Shown: positions 10,831 to 64,000 of the stretch, piece after piece
Position numbering within the stretch: the stretch's first letter is position 1
How the letters are laid out: each line of letters starts with the position of its first letter
From: Corallium rubrum
Lineage: Eukaryota > Cnidaria > Anthozoa > Scleralcyonacea > Coralliidae
Reading direction: 5' to 3'
Assembly: GCA_964035015.1 (NCBI GenBank)
Contig: OZ036007.1
Coordinates: 2,127,791 to 2,191,790 of the forward strand
DNA length: 64,000 bases
The notes under the pieces: model-generated
Told to the model about the DNA's origin: nothing
Databases searched by the model: none
What the model saw: the letters and a program-made list of their open reading frames with translations, nothing else
Made by a program: the position numbers and the translations under genes

Positions 10831-11129
10831 TACGGTACTGATCTGCTAGCAGGCGCATGCTTTCCAGAGACCAGTAGGTGGACCGGAGTGTGCCATTTTT
10901 GGTCTAGCTCAGTTCTTTACCGGCCGAAAGTTCATCGATTGGCTTTGAACTTTTAGCCTTTATTTTATAGAAATACTTGTTCTATTTTTATTCAAACATT
11001 TCGTAATGGTTTTGCCACCCCAGTGCCATCGATCACGTGAGTGAAAACAACTCTCCGTGATTCACGATGTACATGTGATTGCATGGTTACATTTTAGGCA
11101 AGCAGAAAAACCGTTCATGTTAAGTTAGT

Positions 11130-13010
11130 TATATCTCTTCGATCGTAGCGATCAACAATCGTGTCGCTGTTTCCATACGATGGCTGATCGCGGCCATTGT
11201 TTCGGGCCCCGTTTACACTATACCGGATAGGTTTTCGTGCCGGCACAAAAAATATCCTGTATAGTGTAAACAGATTTGATCGGCACGATATTGTGCCGAA
11301 GTAAGCCTTGTTCACACTATACCGGATAGGTTTTCGTGCCGGCACAAAAAATATCCTGTATAGTGTAAACAGATTTGATCGGCACGATATTGTGTCGAAG
11401 TAAGCCCGTTCACACTATATCGGATAGCTTTTGTGCCAGCACGAAAACCTGACGATACAACCAATTCCCACGCTCTATTCTATTAATTTACTTCCGGAAC
11501 GATTTCGAACTCCGTTCACACTGGAGCTGGAACGGCACAAAAAGCTATCCGATACAAGATGTACCTCTTTCGAGATCGGAGCGGCGCAGCGGCGTACAGG
11601 TGTAACAGGACCAGATGCCTCCCCTTCAGAATGCCCCCCGGGGCATCTGGTACTAGGACCAGTTGCCCCCCCTTCAGGACCAGATGCCTCCCTTGTGAAA
11701 TCCTTTAAAATACTTCTTAAACCAAGTTCGAAATGTACTGAAACTTGTTTCGAAACTAACAATAAAACTCGGATGGTTAAAATGAGTTCGCAAGCGTTCG
11801 ATAGACGTTGAAATGTCTCCCAAAGCGCCAATGAAATGTTAATCGTGGTCAGCAATGATTAATGGTTGTTTTTCTATTTTTGAAACATTGCTTCGGAGAA
11901 AAACCCGTGCTGATAGTGCCTTTTTCAGAGTTTGCCAGACCTGAAAACCGAGGTCTATTTCAACGCTTTGAAACATCAGCTCAACGATGTTACAATCAAT
12001 AAAAAACGAAACTTGAACATCTATTTAATAAATTGGAAATTCAGCATGACCATTACCATGACCACTGACAAAATTGAAATTATAATGCACTTCCGCGTGC
12101 TTGCTTTCGGACTTTCTCTTTCATTATTTTGACACTATAACTATCAAATAACGTGGAATAGTCTCATAACAATGGTCTATTCCACGTTATTCGATAGTTA
12201 TAGTGTCAAAATAATGACAGAGAAAGTCCGAAAGCCAGCACGCGGAAGTACATTAGAATTTCAATTTTGTCAGTGGTCACGGTCATTGGTCATGCCGAAT
12301 TTCCAATTTATTAAACAGATGCTCAAGTTTTGTTTTTTATTGATTGTAGCATCATTGAGCTGTTTCGAAGCGTTGAAATAGACCTCGGTTTTTGGGCCTG
12401 GCATACTCTGAAAAAGGCACTATTTTGGCACAGGTTTTTCTCCGAAGCAGTTTCAAAACTAGAAAAACAAATACATTAATCATTGCCGACCACGATTAAC
12501 ATTTCCTGATGGCACTTTGGAAGACATTTCAACGTCTATCGAACGCCTGCGAAATCATTTAACCATGTAAGAGTTTTATTGTTAGTTTCAAAACAAGTTT
12601 CAGTACATTTCGAACTTGGTTTAAGAAGTATTTTAAAGGATTTCACAAGGGGGGCATCTGGTCCTGAAGGGGCAACTGGTCCTAGTACCAGATGCTCCGG
12701 GGGGCATTCTGAAGGGGGGCATCTGGTCCTGTTACACCGGCACAGAAATTGTGCCGGAGCAGGCGTTTTGTGTGTGAACAGAAGGCCTATCCGATATGGT
12801 TTTCGTGCCGGCACAAAAGCTATCCGGTATAGTGTGAACGGGGCTTCAATGGTCCGCTGGGATGCATACTGATCGCCAAGATTGCAAAATTACCGTTTCC
12901 ATATAAAAGGCAACCAACGATCGCCGAGATAGAACATTTTCTATCTCGCGCGACCGTTGCGTCAGTGGTCTCCATATGATCGCTACGATCGCCGACATTT
13001 CTATTATCAA
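11130..13010. mobile_element. Outer GATCGC-type inverted repeat surrounding the foldback
   Basis: Sequence outside the foldback is itself inverted: CGATCGTAGCGATC near 11140 and GATCGCTACGATCG near 12980, each with GTTTCCATA/TCCATATGA wording. The foldback therefore appears nested in another MITE. A related TTTCCATAT motif occurs at about 6400-6490. Confidence 0.55.
11200..12850. mobile_element. 1.65-kb foldback element
   Basis: Two long inverted arms meet at about 12165-12175, with matching wording throughout (TCCACGTTAT, CTGACAAAATTGAAATT, AAACTTGAACAT, GTACTGAAACTTG, CCAGATGCC). The ends are CCCCGTTTACACTATACCGG-like. The left arm is longer because an approximately 104-bp unit is tandemly duplicated there (11211-11420). 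Reading frames in the arms mirror each other and show no domain. Confidence 0.85.
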
Positions 13011-13104
13011 AATTGAATAGATTGGAATAGATTTCTAATTAGTTCCACTCGAGAATTCACAAGACAAAAGAAAAAGGTCGCTTCGCGCGACATTTATCCA
13101 CTGC

Positions 13105-13495
13105 ATTTAGCGGGCGAAACCACAGTGGCCCAACCACACACTAGGTTTACAGTTGCATTATTGTTGTATTTGTTATATAAACTTGCAAAATGTTTCTGTA
13201 TTTTAACTTATAGTTCCGTAAATCATAAAAATAAACTTACTTTTGACAGTTCATCTCTCATGCTGTCTACCTTCAGTGAGTTGAAACTTGTGGCGGCCGG
13301 ATAGCTTCGAACGGCGTTGAACGCCGAAGGTAGACAACATGAGAGATGAACTGTCAAAAGTAAGTTTGTTTTAATGATTTACGGAACTATAAGTTAAAAT
13401 ACGGCAACATTTTACAAGTTTATATAACAAATACAACAATAACAACTGTAAACCTAGTAGGAGGTTGGGCCACTGTGGTGAAACCATGCACTGAG
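13105..13495. mobile_element. Foldback MITE
   Basis: Arms 13117-13280 and 13320-13490 are inverted copies sharing AACCACAGTGGCCCAACC, GTTTATATAACAAATAC and CATCTCTCATG wording around a short GC-rich loop. Non-coding. Confidence 0.82.
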
Positions 13496-13590
13496 GCCCA
13501 TCTTCGTTCCTAGGTCCCCAACTCGAAATTCAGAAAAACTGGATGTCAAAAATTATGGGATATTTTCCTATACTATTCCAATACAGTCTC

Positions 13591-13982
13591 TCGTTCCGTA
13601 TGATGATATATACCCAACACGCGTGTATGATGCATTTCATCAATGTTTTTAATAAAGAGGTTATTAATGAAACCCTTCCCCCCCCCCGAACCCCCTAACC
13701 TAACCCTCAAAAATGTGCATTTCCCGGAGGTAACCCTAACCCTAACTTGAAAAGTGTCGGGGGGGGTGTGTTTTTAGCCACGTCCTTCCCTTCCAACCAC
13801 CCTAATAGTGTTTGTACAGTAATTTATGGTCAACAGTTCTCGACAAATATTGTGGGATGCGCAGTGAGTTTTAATCCGTTAATTGGCGCACCTTAGAATA
13901 AAAACATGCACATGTATGATGAAATGCATCATACACGCGTGTTGGGTTGTATGTTATATATCATCATACGGAACGAGAGATC
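13591..13982. mobile_element. MITE with CTCTCGTTCCGTATG termini
   Basis: Inverted termini of about 60 bp (TCTCGTTCCGTATGATGATA ... ATGAAATGCATCATACACG). The interior contains short CCTAACC and (CCCTAA)-like stretches, too few units to count as telomeric. Confidence 0.78.
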
Positions 13983-15235
13983 ATGTTGACTATTCAACAG
14001 ATTGGGCAATTTGTCTGCACATGCGCGAGAATGCGTGGACTTCGCGTGGGTTCGTGAAACGCGCGGGACATATTCCCGTCTGCGATAAATGCTATATTCA
14101 AGGTCAAATTAATCTACCTGGCCCATTTTTTACCACTCGAGATTGATTTTTTACCGAATGAATTACCGACTCAGCAGTTCAATTGGCAACCAAAGATTAA
14201 TAAAATCACGGTCTGAAAGTAATGCGAACGTCTAGTTTTTGAGATATTTTTGCATTTCTGCTTTATTTGCTATTCGAATTCCGCCAGTCAACGGCTGAAA
14301 ATGACGTTCCCCAGAACTACACAATAAGTTTGGTGTGTGATAAAATTACATAGTTGGAAAAGATATGTAGAAAAATAGTCAAAGCGTCTTCAGAAGTTGC
14401 CGTTGACAAAACAAATGTGGTTTTTTGCTCCGACCATGGGTCATCGTCAGCGATTTCTGAACGTGTTACCCGTTCTTCCCAAAGATAATTTTGATTCAGG
14501 AAAACAGATGAATAAACAAACTGCCTTAAAGCTATTTTGAAAGTGATGCGAACGGCTAGATTTTTTGCTATCGTTCGTCAAAGAGGAGGGTTAATTGCTG
14601 TTTTCATTGAAAATAGAGTAATTCGATCAACTCGTGTTCGCAAGAAAAGCTTTGAAATGAATGTGTAAAGCACATTTCAGGAACATAAAAGTATCAACTA
14701 AATATCTGAACTTATCTTGAGGTAAAAGAAAACGTTTAACTGATCCTGTGAGCTCGAACAGAAAGGACTCGAGAAGTAAAATGCCGTACTTCCGCTGCTC
14801 CGATTACGAACCTTTTCAGCTTCAACGGAAAACACCTAGCCTGCGTCGCATCCGGTCTTATTAAAAACGAAGAAAAGCTCAGAGAACTCGCTATTAAAAT
14901 CGTATGAAGAAAAATGAAGAAAATGGCAATAAAGAACAAATACGCCCGCGATTTGTTGGTCAGCGCAGGCAAATTGCGCGCACCTGTTATACTCGACTTC
15001 CGGTCTCTAAAACGTGCAACTATTATTTAGAAAATGAAGCCAAAATCCGCCACTACAAATAAGGGACTAACTGCATGTGCGAAATGTCGATACAGATCTA
15101 GAGCTTGTTCTCGTTCATTTTCGCTTTATTACAACCAAAAACATAGCATTGTGTCTACACAATTGCCATTAGTAAAGGACCAAATCGACATTTCGCGAGC
15201 TTTATTTTCTGATCTTGTCGAACAACAGTCTTCTT
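13983..15235. other. No gene seen; unclassified intergenic DNA
   Basis: Contains two related blocks with AGTGATGCGAACGGCTAG-type wording (14215 and 14540), several short frames without domains, and nothing I can classify. Confidence 0.5.
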
Positions 15236-15500
15236 TTAAAGCTGGATTTCCACTTGGCAAAATATATCGCGCGAAGCGACATTTTCTTTTGTCTCGCAAG
15301 CCTCGAGTGGAACTAATTAGCCAAAACAAAAGAAAAATATGTCGAGTCGGTCGACAAATGGCCTAGTGAAAAACCGCCTTGAGCGATAATTTTCGATCGA
15401 AACGACTTATTAGTTTTGTTTCCACCTGGGAGCCTACGTGACAAAAGAAAATGCCGCTTCGTACGACATCTTCCGCCAAGTGGAAATCCAGCCTAATTAG
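15236..15500. mobile_element. Two TCGCGCGAAGCGAC-type MITE copies
   Basis: The block AAATATATCGCGCGAAGCGAC ... CCTCGAGTGGAACTAATTAG ... GTCGAGTCGGTCGAC matches the complete element at 19327-19465. A second, inverted and diverged copy follows to about 15500. Another fragment lies at 13040-13100. Confidence 0.65.
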
Positions 15501-16080
15501 GACCTGTTTACAAGGGTTGCCCTGGCACGGGTCAACTTTATCAGACGCACGATCGGAAGTGGCGGCTATCGAGGCTCGCGAAATACGGGCTGACCCGCAG
15601 TAGCTACGCATGCGTAGAACGAATATCTTGTGCGTAAACGTCATCAATACACGGCCGAAAACTCACTTGAGCCAGCACGCACGTGGACTGCGAACTGCCC
15701 CATGAAAGTAACCGATTTTCTATGCGATTTCTGATCGTGTGGTCGGTCATAATCGGCGCAAGAAGCCTGGAACTAGTAAAAAGTTGTCCCGGGTAGGCGA
15801 ATTAACGCGTTTAGTTACGCTAGCGACCTTGTGAACACAAATAAAAAAAGAAATGTACGAGAGCTAGGGTAACCCTACCTCTTTGTAAAAAGGCCCTTAG
15901 ATATCAGTGCTTTATCAGCCCTTTCCTGCCCATAGGGGGACGTAAACGACCCCTTTGCTTTTTTACTCTAACACCAGATGATTTTACTCGACAAATAAGA
16001 GCCTCTAGAAGGCAAAGTGTTAATTTCTGAACTGAATCGACGTATGCCGAGAGTAATGATTTACTTCGACGAAAACGTGA
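15501..16080. other. No gene seen; diverged repeat related to 22300-22760
   Basis: The sequence around GCACGCACGTGGACTGCG and CTACGCATGCGTAGAACG recurs inverted at about 22370-22700, so this is part of a dispersed repeat. No coding support. Confidence 0.45.
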
Positions 16081-16092
16081 GGATTACACTCT

Positions 16093-16960
16093 ATGACACG
16101 AAAATTAAGTTTATCTTATTTGAAAGAACACTTAAAATAACAAAGTAACATCTTTTGCAGTTTAAATAACAAGTAACATATTTTCCTCATAGCTTTGTTT
16201 CTGAGATCAGTTTGTTAAGTTTGATTAAAGAAATACCAAATGGTTTTCTCTGTTTGGATACTCTGATCCAAACACGCGGGAAATTGCGAGACTGGAGAAG
16301 AGCGTAACAAGTCGAGGTCTTTTCGAAAGTCGAGGAATTTGCCAAGAGGAATTTATCAAACAAACTGCAACAACTTTAGGTGACTCCCTACGGTAATTTC
16401 AATAGGGGACTGGTGACTAGAAATAGTATCAGTACGCATGCGTAAATAGCGATCTTGTCGATTCGAATTCTGACTTGTAGACGTTACACTTGTAGACGTT
16501 TTCTTCGGTGAATTTTGCTAAAATTTTGTAAATAAGTAGATTATAAAAAGTTCTAAAGCATACATAATTTTAAAAAATTTTCATAAGACAGAACTTTTTT
16601 AAATCGATAATTTTTATAGCGAAAGATCTGTCCATACAACCCTCTCTGATTTTGTGCATGGATATTCTCCACAACAGTATCTATCATCTCGGCAATTTTT
16701 AAAAAAATTTCACCGAAGCAAACTGAAGACATGCCGCTTCAATTATGCAATATTTGAAAATATACCAAAGTTCCAACGTCATTACCATGGTAACAGCAAA
16801 TAATTGAACTTTTTTATAGATATTTTATATCTGCGATAGTTCTGCTATATATTATAGGGAGGCACCTAATAGCCAAGCAAAGAAACAAAAAAGTGCAAAA
16901 GATGTTACTTTATCGTTTTAGGTGTTCTTTCAAATAAGACAAACAAAATCGTGAATCTAG
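16093..16960. mobile_element. Long-hairpin element of the TTAA-type superfamily
   Basis: The left arm reads AATTAAGTTTATCTTATTTG, then ACATCTTTTGCAG. The right arm carries the inverse (AAAAGATGTTACTTTATCG ... AAATAAGACAAAC). Termini are diverged, so limits are approximate. It holds one copy of the GTGTTTGGAT palindrome. Confidence 0.6.
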
Positions 16961-16969
16961 TATTTATAC

Positions 16970-18219
16970 CAGTAAGCTATAATTTCCAAACGAGGAATAC
17001 CAGCGTTTTCTGTTTTTCAAACTATTGTCTCGTTCTAGAGATATTTAAGCTTCTGAAACATGCGAATTAGTTCCTCGTGACGTCATTTACTCACACAGGC
17101 AAAATTAAGATTTATAAAATGAGTAATATCTCTGAAACTATGAAGTAGAAAAAATTCAAACTTTGCGCAAGAATATTTCTGGGGAAAATACACTTCAGCG
17201 TTCACATTATGTTGTTTCCATGGATACCGTTTGCAAACAGGCGCCTTCCATTTGTAAAACAAAAATGTTTATTTTTTCTCCATAAAACAACTTTTACTGC
17301 AATACATTGTCATGGATATTTGTAGACACACAGATATTGTATTTTGAATGTTTCAATTATCATATTCTTTTGAAAAGAAAAATAAAATTAATATTTTAAT
17401 TTATTAGTAAAAAGGCTCATGTTTCTAAACGGTTTCCGTAGAAACAACATGAAGCTCACAGTGGAGTGTACTTTTGTGATAACTATACTTGTGCAAACTT
17501 TGAATTATTTCTACTTCTTAGTTTCAGATATATTACTCATTTTGTAAATCTTATTTTTGCCTGTGTGAGTAAATGACGTCACGAGGCAACCTAATTTACC
17601 TGTTCTAGAAACTTAAATATCTCGAGAACTAGACAATATTTTGTGAAACTGAAAACGCCGGTATTCCTAATTTGGAAATTATAGTTTACTGTAGCCTAGT
17701 TCCTAGGCCTTTCGTTTCCGCCATGAGCTTGGCCGCGTAGTCGGTTTGGGTTCTTGGGAAGACTGGGGAGAGGCTGAAACGAGAAGGCCTAGCAAAATTC
17801 GTAAAAAGGTCCCACCCAGAATCGTTCTGGCCCTTCGAGTGTTCCTGGGATCGAGGGTAGCGACAGTATATTAAATAGAAAGCATAAGGATGTCTGCGAA
17901 GATTTTACCAAGCTCGAAATGAAAATTTAACTGTTTAGTTTCAACTTTTGGCGGTTGCAGCTAGTGATAAGAAGCTAGGACAGTGAACCTTCGTCGATCA
18001 GAGGTGAGTAGGCTTGTATTATTTTATGCAGATGGAAATAGTAAGTGTCGGGAAACACTTAGGACGTCATAACATCACAATTCTTCCTCAATAAACAACT
18101 GAGCTGTAAAGTGAAAGTGTTTACGACGAATGTTGCTAAGCCTTCCCCAGCGGGTCCATTCGGATCACTTCCGAAACGTGTCAACCGAGGAAGGCCTAGA
18201 AACTAGGCTAAGTTTACTG
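16970..18219. mobile_element. Foldback element hosting a nested MULE-like MITE
   Basis: Inverted ends CCAGTAAGCTATAATTTCC and GGAAATTATAGTTTACTGG. The right end is split by the MITE at 17692-18210, and removing that MITE with one duplication restores the end. Arms share GAATACCRGCGTTTTC-like and TCACACAGGCAAAATTAAG wording. Confidence 0.75.
17692..18210. mobile_element. MULE-like MITE (9-bp TSD)
   Basis: Inverted termini TAGCCTAGTT(C/T)CTAGGCCTT with perfect 9-bp duplications AGTTTACTG at 17683-17691 and 18211-18219. It shares the GTCTGCGAAG word with the element at 4699-4967, so it may be the same family. Confidence 0.87.
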
Positions 18220-18228
18220 GTATCATTA

Positions 18229-18806
18229 CAACCTCGTTCCCAGGGCCCTTATCTCCGCTCGCTGCGAAAAGTACCCTGGCATGGGCTGGTCACGTGTTGC
18301 TGAACAAAAAATATCATTGTGGGAGGGGTCCTATTAATGTGCTTATTGTTACGCTCGAACAGACGCCATGTTGAAGTCTTCGAAGTGTTTAATACACCTT
18401 CGTTTCGTGTCTTAATTTTGCTATTATAAATAGTCCATACTGGGACAAAGTTTTACGACCAAAACAGGTGATTTGCTTGGAAAGTTTGTTCTTGGGTAGA
18501 GACTTACTTGCTGTTCTATCGACGGGCTATGGAAAGTCCTGAATCTTCCATGTGCTGCCTGCTTTGTTGTTTTGGAAGAAGAAACTGAAAGAGACTATTG
18601 ACCATATCTTTACCAAGTAGGTGATTCATATATTTTCTCAATTGTGATTGTCACCTCTCCTCTAAATTCCCTAACCCCCTCCCATCCCCTCCCATTAAAT
18701 TATATTTTGCTATCACCCAGAATCTGGGTGACACGTGACCAGCCCATGCCAGGGTACTTTTCGCAGCGAGCGGGGAGCCGAGATAAGGACCCTGGGAACG
18801 AGGTTG
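18229..18806. mobile_element. MULE-like MITE (9-bp TSD)
   Basis: Termini CAACCTCGTTCCCAGGG are inverted at the right end, extending about 75 bp through TACCCTGGCATGGGCTGG and CACGTG. Perfect 9-bp duplications GTATCATTA lie at 18220-18228 and 18807-18815. Non-coding. Confidence 0.87.
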
Positions 18807-18838
18807 GTATCATTATTAGACTCACGATTTTCCCGTCG

Positions 18839-19322
18839 TAGCGCCTATGAAACGAAAATTATTATTGTCTTAAATGAAAGAACTCTTAAAACTACAACGT
18901 AACATCTTTTGCAGATCTTCGTTTCCGTGCCTCGTTGTTGAGATATTTCAGTTTCTTTGATATGCAAATTAAACACTTTGACATCACACGTGTATAATGA
19001 GTTATCGGAGAAAGTTCTATATCTTTGCTATTACCAAACGAAATCACTTCGAAGCCGATCCTGTGCGTCTATTTCGCATACAGCATTAGACATACAGATT
19101 TTTAATTGATTTCGTTTGATAGTAGCAAAGATATTAAGATACCGAACTTTCTCCGATAACTCATTATACACGTGTGATGTCAAAGTGTTTAATTTGCATA
19201 TCAAAGAAATTGAAATATCTCAACAACGAGGCACGGAAACGAAGATCTGCAAAAGATGTTACTTTGTCGTTTTGAGAGTTCTTTCATTTAAGACAATAAT
19301 AATTTTTCGCTTCATAGGCACT
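18839..19322. mobile_element. Long-hairpin TTAA element (AGTGCCTATGA family)
   Basis: One of three near-identical copies (others at 35604-36079 and 43245-43708). Both arms carry, in order, AATTATTATTGTCTTAA, ACATCTTTTGCAGATCTTCG, TTGAGATATTTCAG, ATGCAAATTAAACAC, CACACGTGTATAATGAG and ATATCTTTGCTATTA. The right end meets TTAA at 19323-19326; the left end is diverged. Confidence 0.82.
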
Positions 19323-19326
19323 TTAA

Positions 19327-19465
19327 GGCGGTTTTCCACTAGGCGAAAAATGTCGCGCGAAGCGACATTTTCTTTTGTCTCGCAAGCTCTCGAGTGGAAC
19401 TAATCAGCCAAGACAAAAGAAAAATGTCGAGTCGGTCGACAAATGTCGCCTAGTGGAAAACCGCC
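19327..19465. mobile_element. Short TTAA-flanked MITE (GGCGGTTTTCCACTAGGC)
   Basis: A 139-bp inverted-repeat element with GGCGGTTTTCCACTAGGCGA termini, flanked by TTTAA on both sides. It uses the same TTAA that bounds the preceding element. Confidence 0.85.
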
Positions 19466-19686
19466 TTTAAGCTTTTCAGAAAATCGATACAATTTCAGAC
19501 GTTAAATATAAAGATTGCAGATATTTTCTTTTGTAGAAGAGAGAACAGTAAGGGAAATGACAACGCAAAAAGCAACAGCGAGGTTTATCTAACAGTTATT
19601 CTGTTCAGTGCCTTCAGTCTTGTCCACTATAAATACATCATAACAGTCCGCATCGAGGCCGTTGCCGGAAATAGGGTGGTTGGAAA

Positions 19687-62446
<42,760 letters not shown>

Positions 62447-62450
<4 letters not shown>

Positions 62451-62470
62451 CCAACATGCGCTAACACCAT
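62447..62470 (-). promoter_or_regulatory. Short upstream ORF overlapping the FAM193 start
   Basis: ATG at 62470 in CCCATGG opens a 7-codon frame whose TGA (62449-62447) overlaps the main ATG (62450-62448). If the transcript starts upstream of 62470 this could tune initiation. The transcript start is unknown. Confidence 0.4.
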
Positions 62471-62870
62471 GGGAAGAAAAAAGCGGATTGAGCGAGAATG
62501 AAACGATCCTGATGGGTTGAAATAGTTACCAGAATATCACTGTACCTGGTCAGGGCAGGTATATGGCTGAAATATAGACGATAATGCTAAATAAGCACAG
62601 ATATTTTCCCCTCTGTTTAAGTTCTTTTTACACCCTCAAAAACCAAGATGGCTCCCATTGATATCCCAGGCACCCCCGTGCGCAGCATATTAGAGAAACT
62701 AGAGCCAGTCTTCTGAGTTTTGGATCTCCGCGCGATTTCGCGCAGCGAGCCATTGGGCACCTGCCTTGGAGGGGGATAATGATATCGCGATGTCGCAAAT
62801 GCTCCCCGTTCAACAGCCCGACGCACTAAGCGTCTCAGCGGCGAGACAACTCAAGTAGCATCTGCGAAGG
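62471..62870 (-). promoter_or_regulatory. Presumed FAM193 5' flank
   Basis: GC-richer than the surroundings, with several CpG (CTCCGCGCGATTTCGCGCAG near 62730). No TATA box or clear initiator seen. Promoter location inferred only from its position. Confidence 0.35.
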
Positions 62871-64000
62871 TGGCTATAAGTTCTCGCAGACTCGCACGAA
62901 GCAAATTGCAGCTCACTGCGAGTGTTTTAGCGCTCGACTCGTGGCAGATAGTTGGAAATTTTGAACTATTTTTGTACAGCTCGTGGCAAGTACTCGCAGT
63001 AAATAAACTAATCAAAACAAATTATGTCAACATTTCAAACTCATTAGTAATTCATGAGGTTAATTTGCGTAAATTAATCGAACTATTTTTCATCAGTCGT
63101 GAAACCCCGCGAGTTGTCGCAACGAGCTCAACGAGCTGCGTTTGGTGGAAATACAGTGGAAACCGCGCGCGCGAACTCGCAGCGACCTGCTTCGTTGCGA
63201 GAATTGGAAATCCGAGATATTGGCTGTGACGAGCAATGGTGACAAGGCGTCACACTTACTGAGCTGCAAGAAGAATTCATGCCTCGGCTGTGAGTCTGTG
63301 ATGGGGCGTCAAATTTGTTGTGGCGTGCTGCATTGTAGAGTGAGAATGTGGCCATTGTGCAGTCTCTGTGAGAAGACTGGGAAGATAGCTGTGACGTGGC
63401 GTACTTGATTTGCTGCGGGGTGCGTGCTGTACCTAGCAACGACACCAAAACAGTCCGAATTCTTATCTCAATAAAGCAAGTATAAAACCGTGTGTGAATG
63501 GTCCGTCTTTGAACGAGAAAAACTGCTTAGAAAGTGTAAAGACCACGACTCGTCAAACTCTGCAGCCGTCAGGCCCCTGCCATGGCCGATACAATATATA
63601 TATACTGTATATATATATATACACAAATTTTATTCACACTTTTTTTTCCTTTCTTTTTAACAAATGGAAGAGACCGATTACATCTGGAGGTGCCCAAAAG
63701 CTTAGCCCTTAATGCGAGTCTATGAGCCCCTAGCCGAGTGTTCCGTTGCTGCATATAAACCATTGGGCACATTGGTGCCGCGTAGCTGCCGTGCTGAGTC
63801 TCACGTACAGCTGCTTTATTGTATGAGATTGTCAAAAGGCGTAAAGATATGTATCCGGTAAGTATTGCCATCATAGGCGTAGAGTATGGAGGGCTGAGAA
63901 CCAACCCCCCCCCCCCCCCCCCCCACCCCCCGCCCAGTAATTTTGCAGCAACTGACACACCAATGACCATTCACAAATTATAGGTTACTCGTTAGGCTAA
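62871..64000. other. Right end: no gene; repeats and low complexity
   Basis: CTCGCAG-type inverted wording at 62875-63200 (related to 46980-47140), GTGACG-rich sequence resembling 52880-53160, a short (AT)n near 63594-63620, and a C-run at 63903-63928. Open frames show no domains. Confidence 0.5.

Larger units (their letters stand above)
9775..10835. mobile_element. TA-flanked non-autonomous DNA transposon
   Basis: Terminal inverted repeats begin CCGTAATGATTCGAATAAGC and the flanking duplication is TA (9773-9774, 10836-10837). The paralogous segment has an unoccupied site at 4325-4326, where TA occurs once between the same flanks. It contains an internal inverted-repeat unit and a minisatellite. 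A TA target suggests a Tc1/mariner-type mobiliser, by inference only. Confidence 0.88.
7893..11120. repeat. Segmental duplication, copy 2 (carries exon 1b and insertions)
   Basis: Paralogous to 3080-4640. Relative to copy 1 it has gained a 213-bp hammerhead-like palindrome (8053-8265), a region at about 8340-9055 absent from copy 1, and the TA-flanked element 9775-10835. Copy 1 shows the corresponding empty site for the last of these. Confidence 0.78.

Noticed and set aside
11431..12872. Four 90-126 codon frames that mirror each other on both strands
   Set aside because: They are the two arms of the foldback element read on opposite strands; no domain.
13690..13745. CCCTAACCCTAA-like words suggesting interstitial telomere
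   Set aside because: Only two or three contiguous units, within a MITE interior.

Overview
The window reads as nuclear DNA of a non-vertebrate metazoan. Genes are intron-rich with GT-AG splice sites, all host coding sequence found is on the minus strand, and introns and intergenic DNA are packed with short inverted-repeat (MITE-like) transposons, microsatellites and LINE remnants. The mix of a DUF229 gene, FAM193, ISL2EU, a hammerhead-bearing Penelope-like fragment and CR1/L2-type LINE pieces fits an anthozoan cnidarian, but the taxon is inference. No bacterial, viral or CRISPR features were seen.

Two host genes are supported, both on the minus strand. (1) At 31-4280, running off the left edge, is a DUF229 (alkaline-phosphatase/sulfatase-like) type II membrane protein. 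Its signal-anchor exon is duplicated (4132-4280 and 9571-9728). Both copies splice in the same phase to the next exon and differ by three whole-codon indels, which suggests alternative first exons. (2) At 19687-62450 is a complete FAM193 orthologue. I assembled 25 exons by eye (3126 nt, 1041 codons plus stop). Every junction is GT-AG and phase-compatible, and there are two micro-exons of 29 and 32 nt.

The intergenic region 9.7-19.7 kb and the FAM193 introns hold many transposons that can be delimited by target-site duplications: MULE-like (9 bp), hAT-like (8 bp), Harbinger-like (TTA/TAA), TTAA-type and TA-type, often nested or abutting. The largest is a 4.6-kb ISL2EU-type DNA transposon (24836-29452) with 152-bp terminal inverted repeats that differ at one base. 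It carries convergent genes for a THAP + DDE transposase and a SWIM-finger + YqaJ nuclease. It sits only 7 bp inside a FAM193 intron, next to the splice donor. Both of its genes are damaged: a LINE tail splits the transposase and a 1-nt frameshift affects the nuclease C-terminus.

Other points of interest are a 213-bp palindromic insertion with a hammerhead-ribozyme-like core and a 12-bp duplication, a 1.65-kb foldback element, a paralogous empty site that proves one insertion, and a family of long-hairpin TTAA elements sharing ordered internal motifs. The right end (62.45-64 kb) holds only the presumed FAM193 5' flank and repeats.
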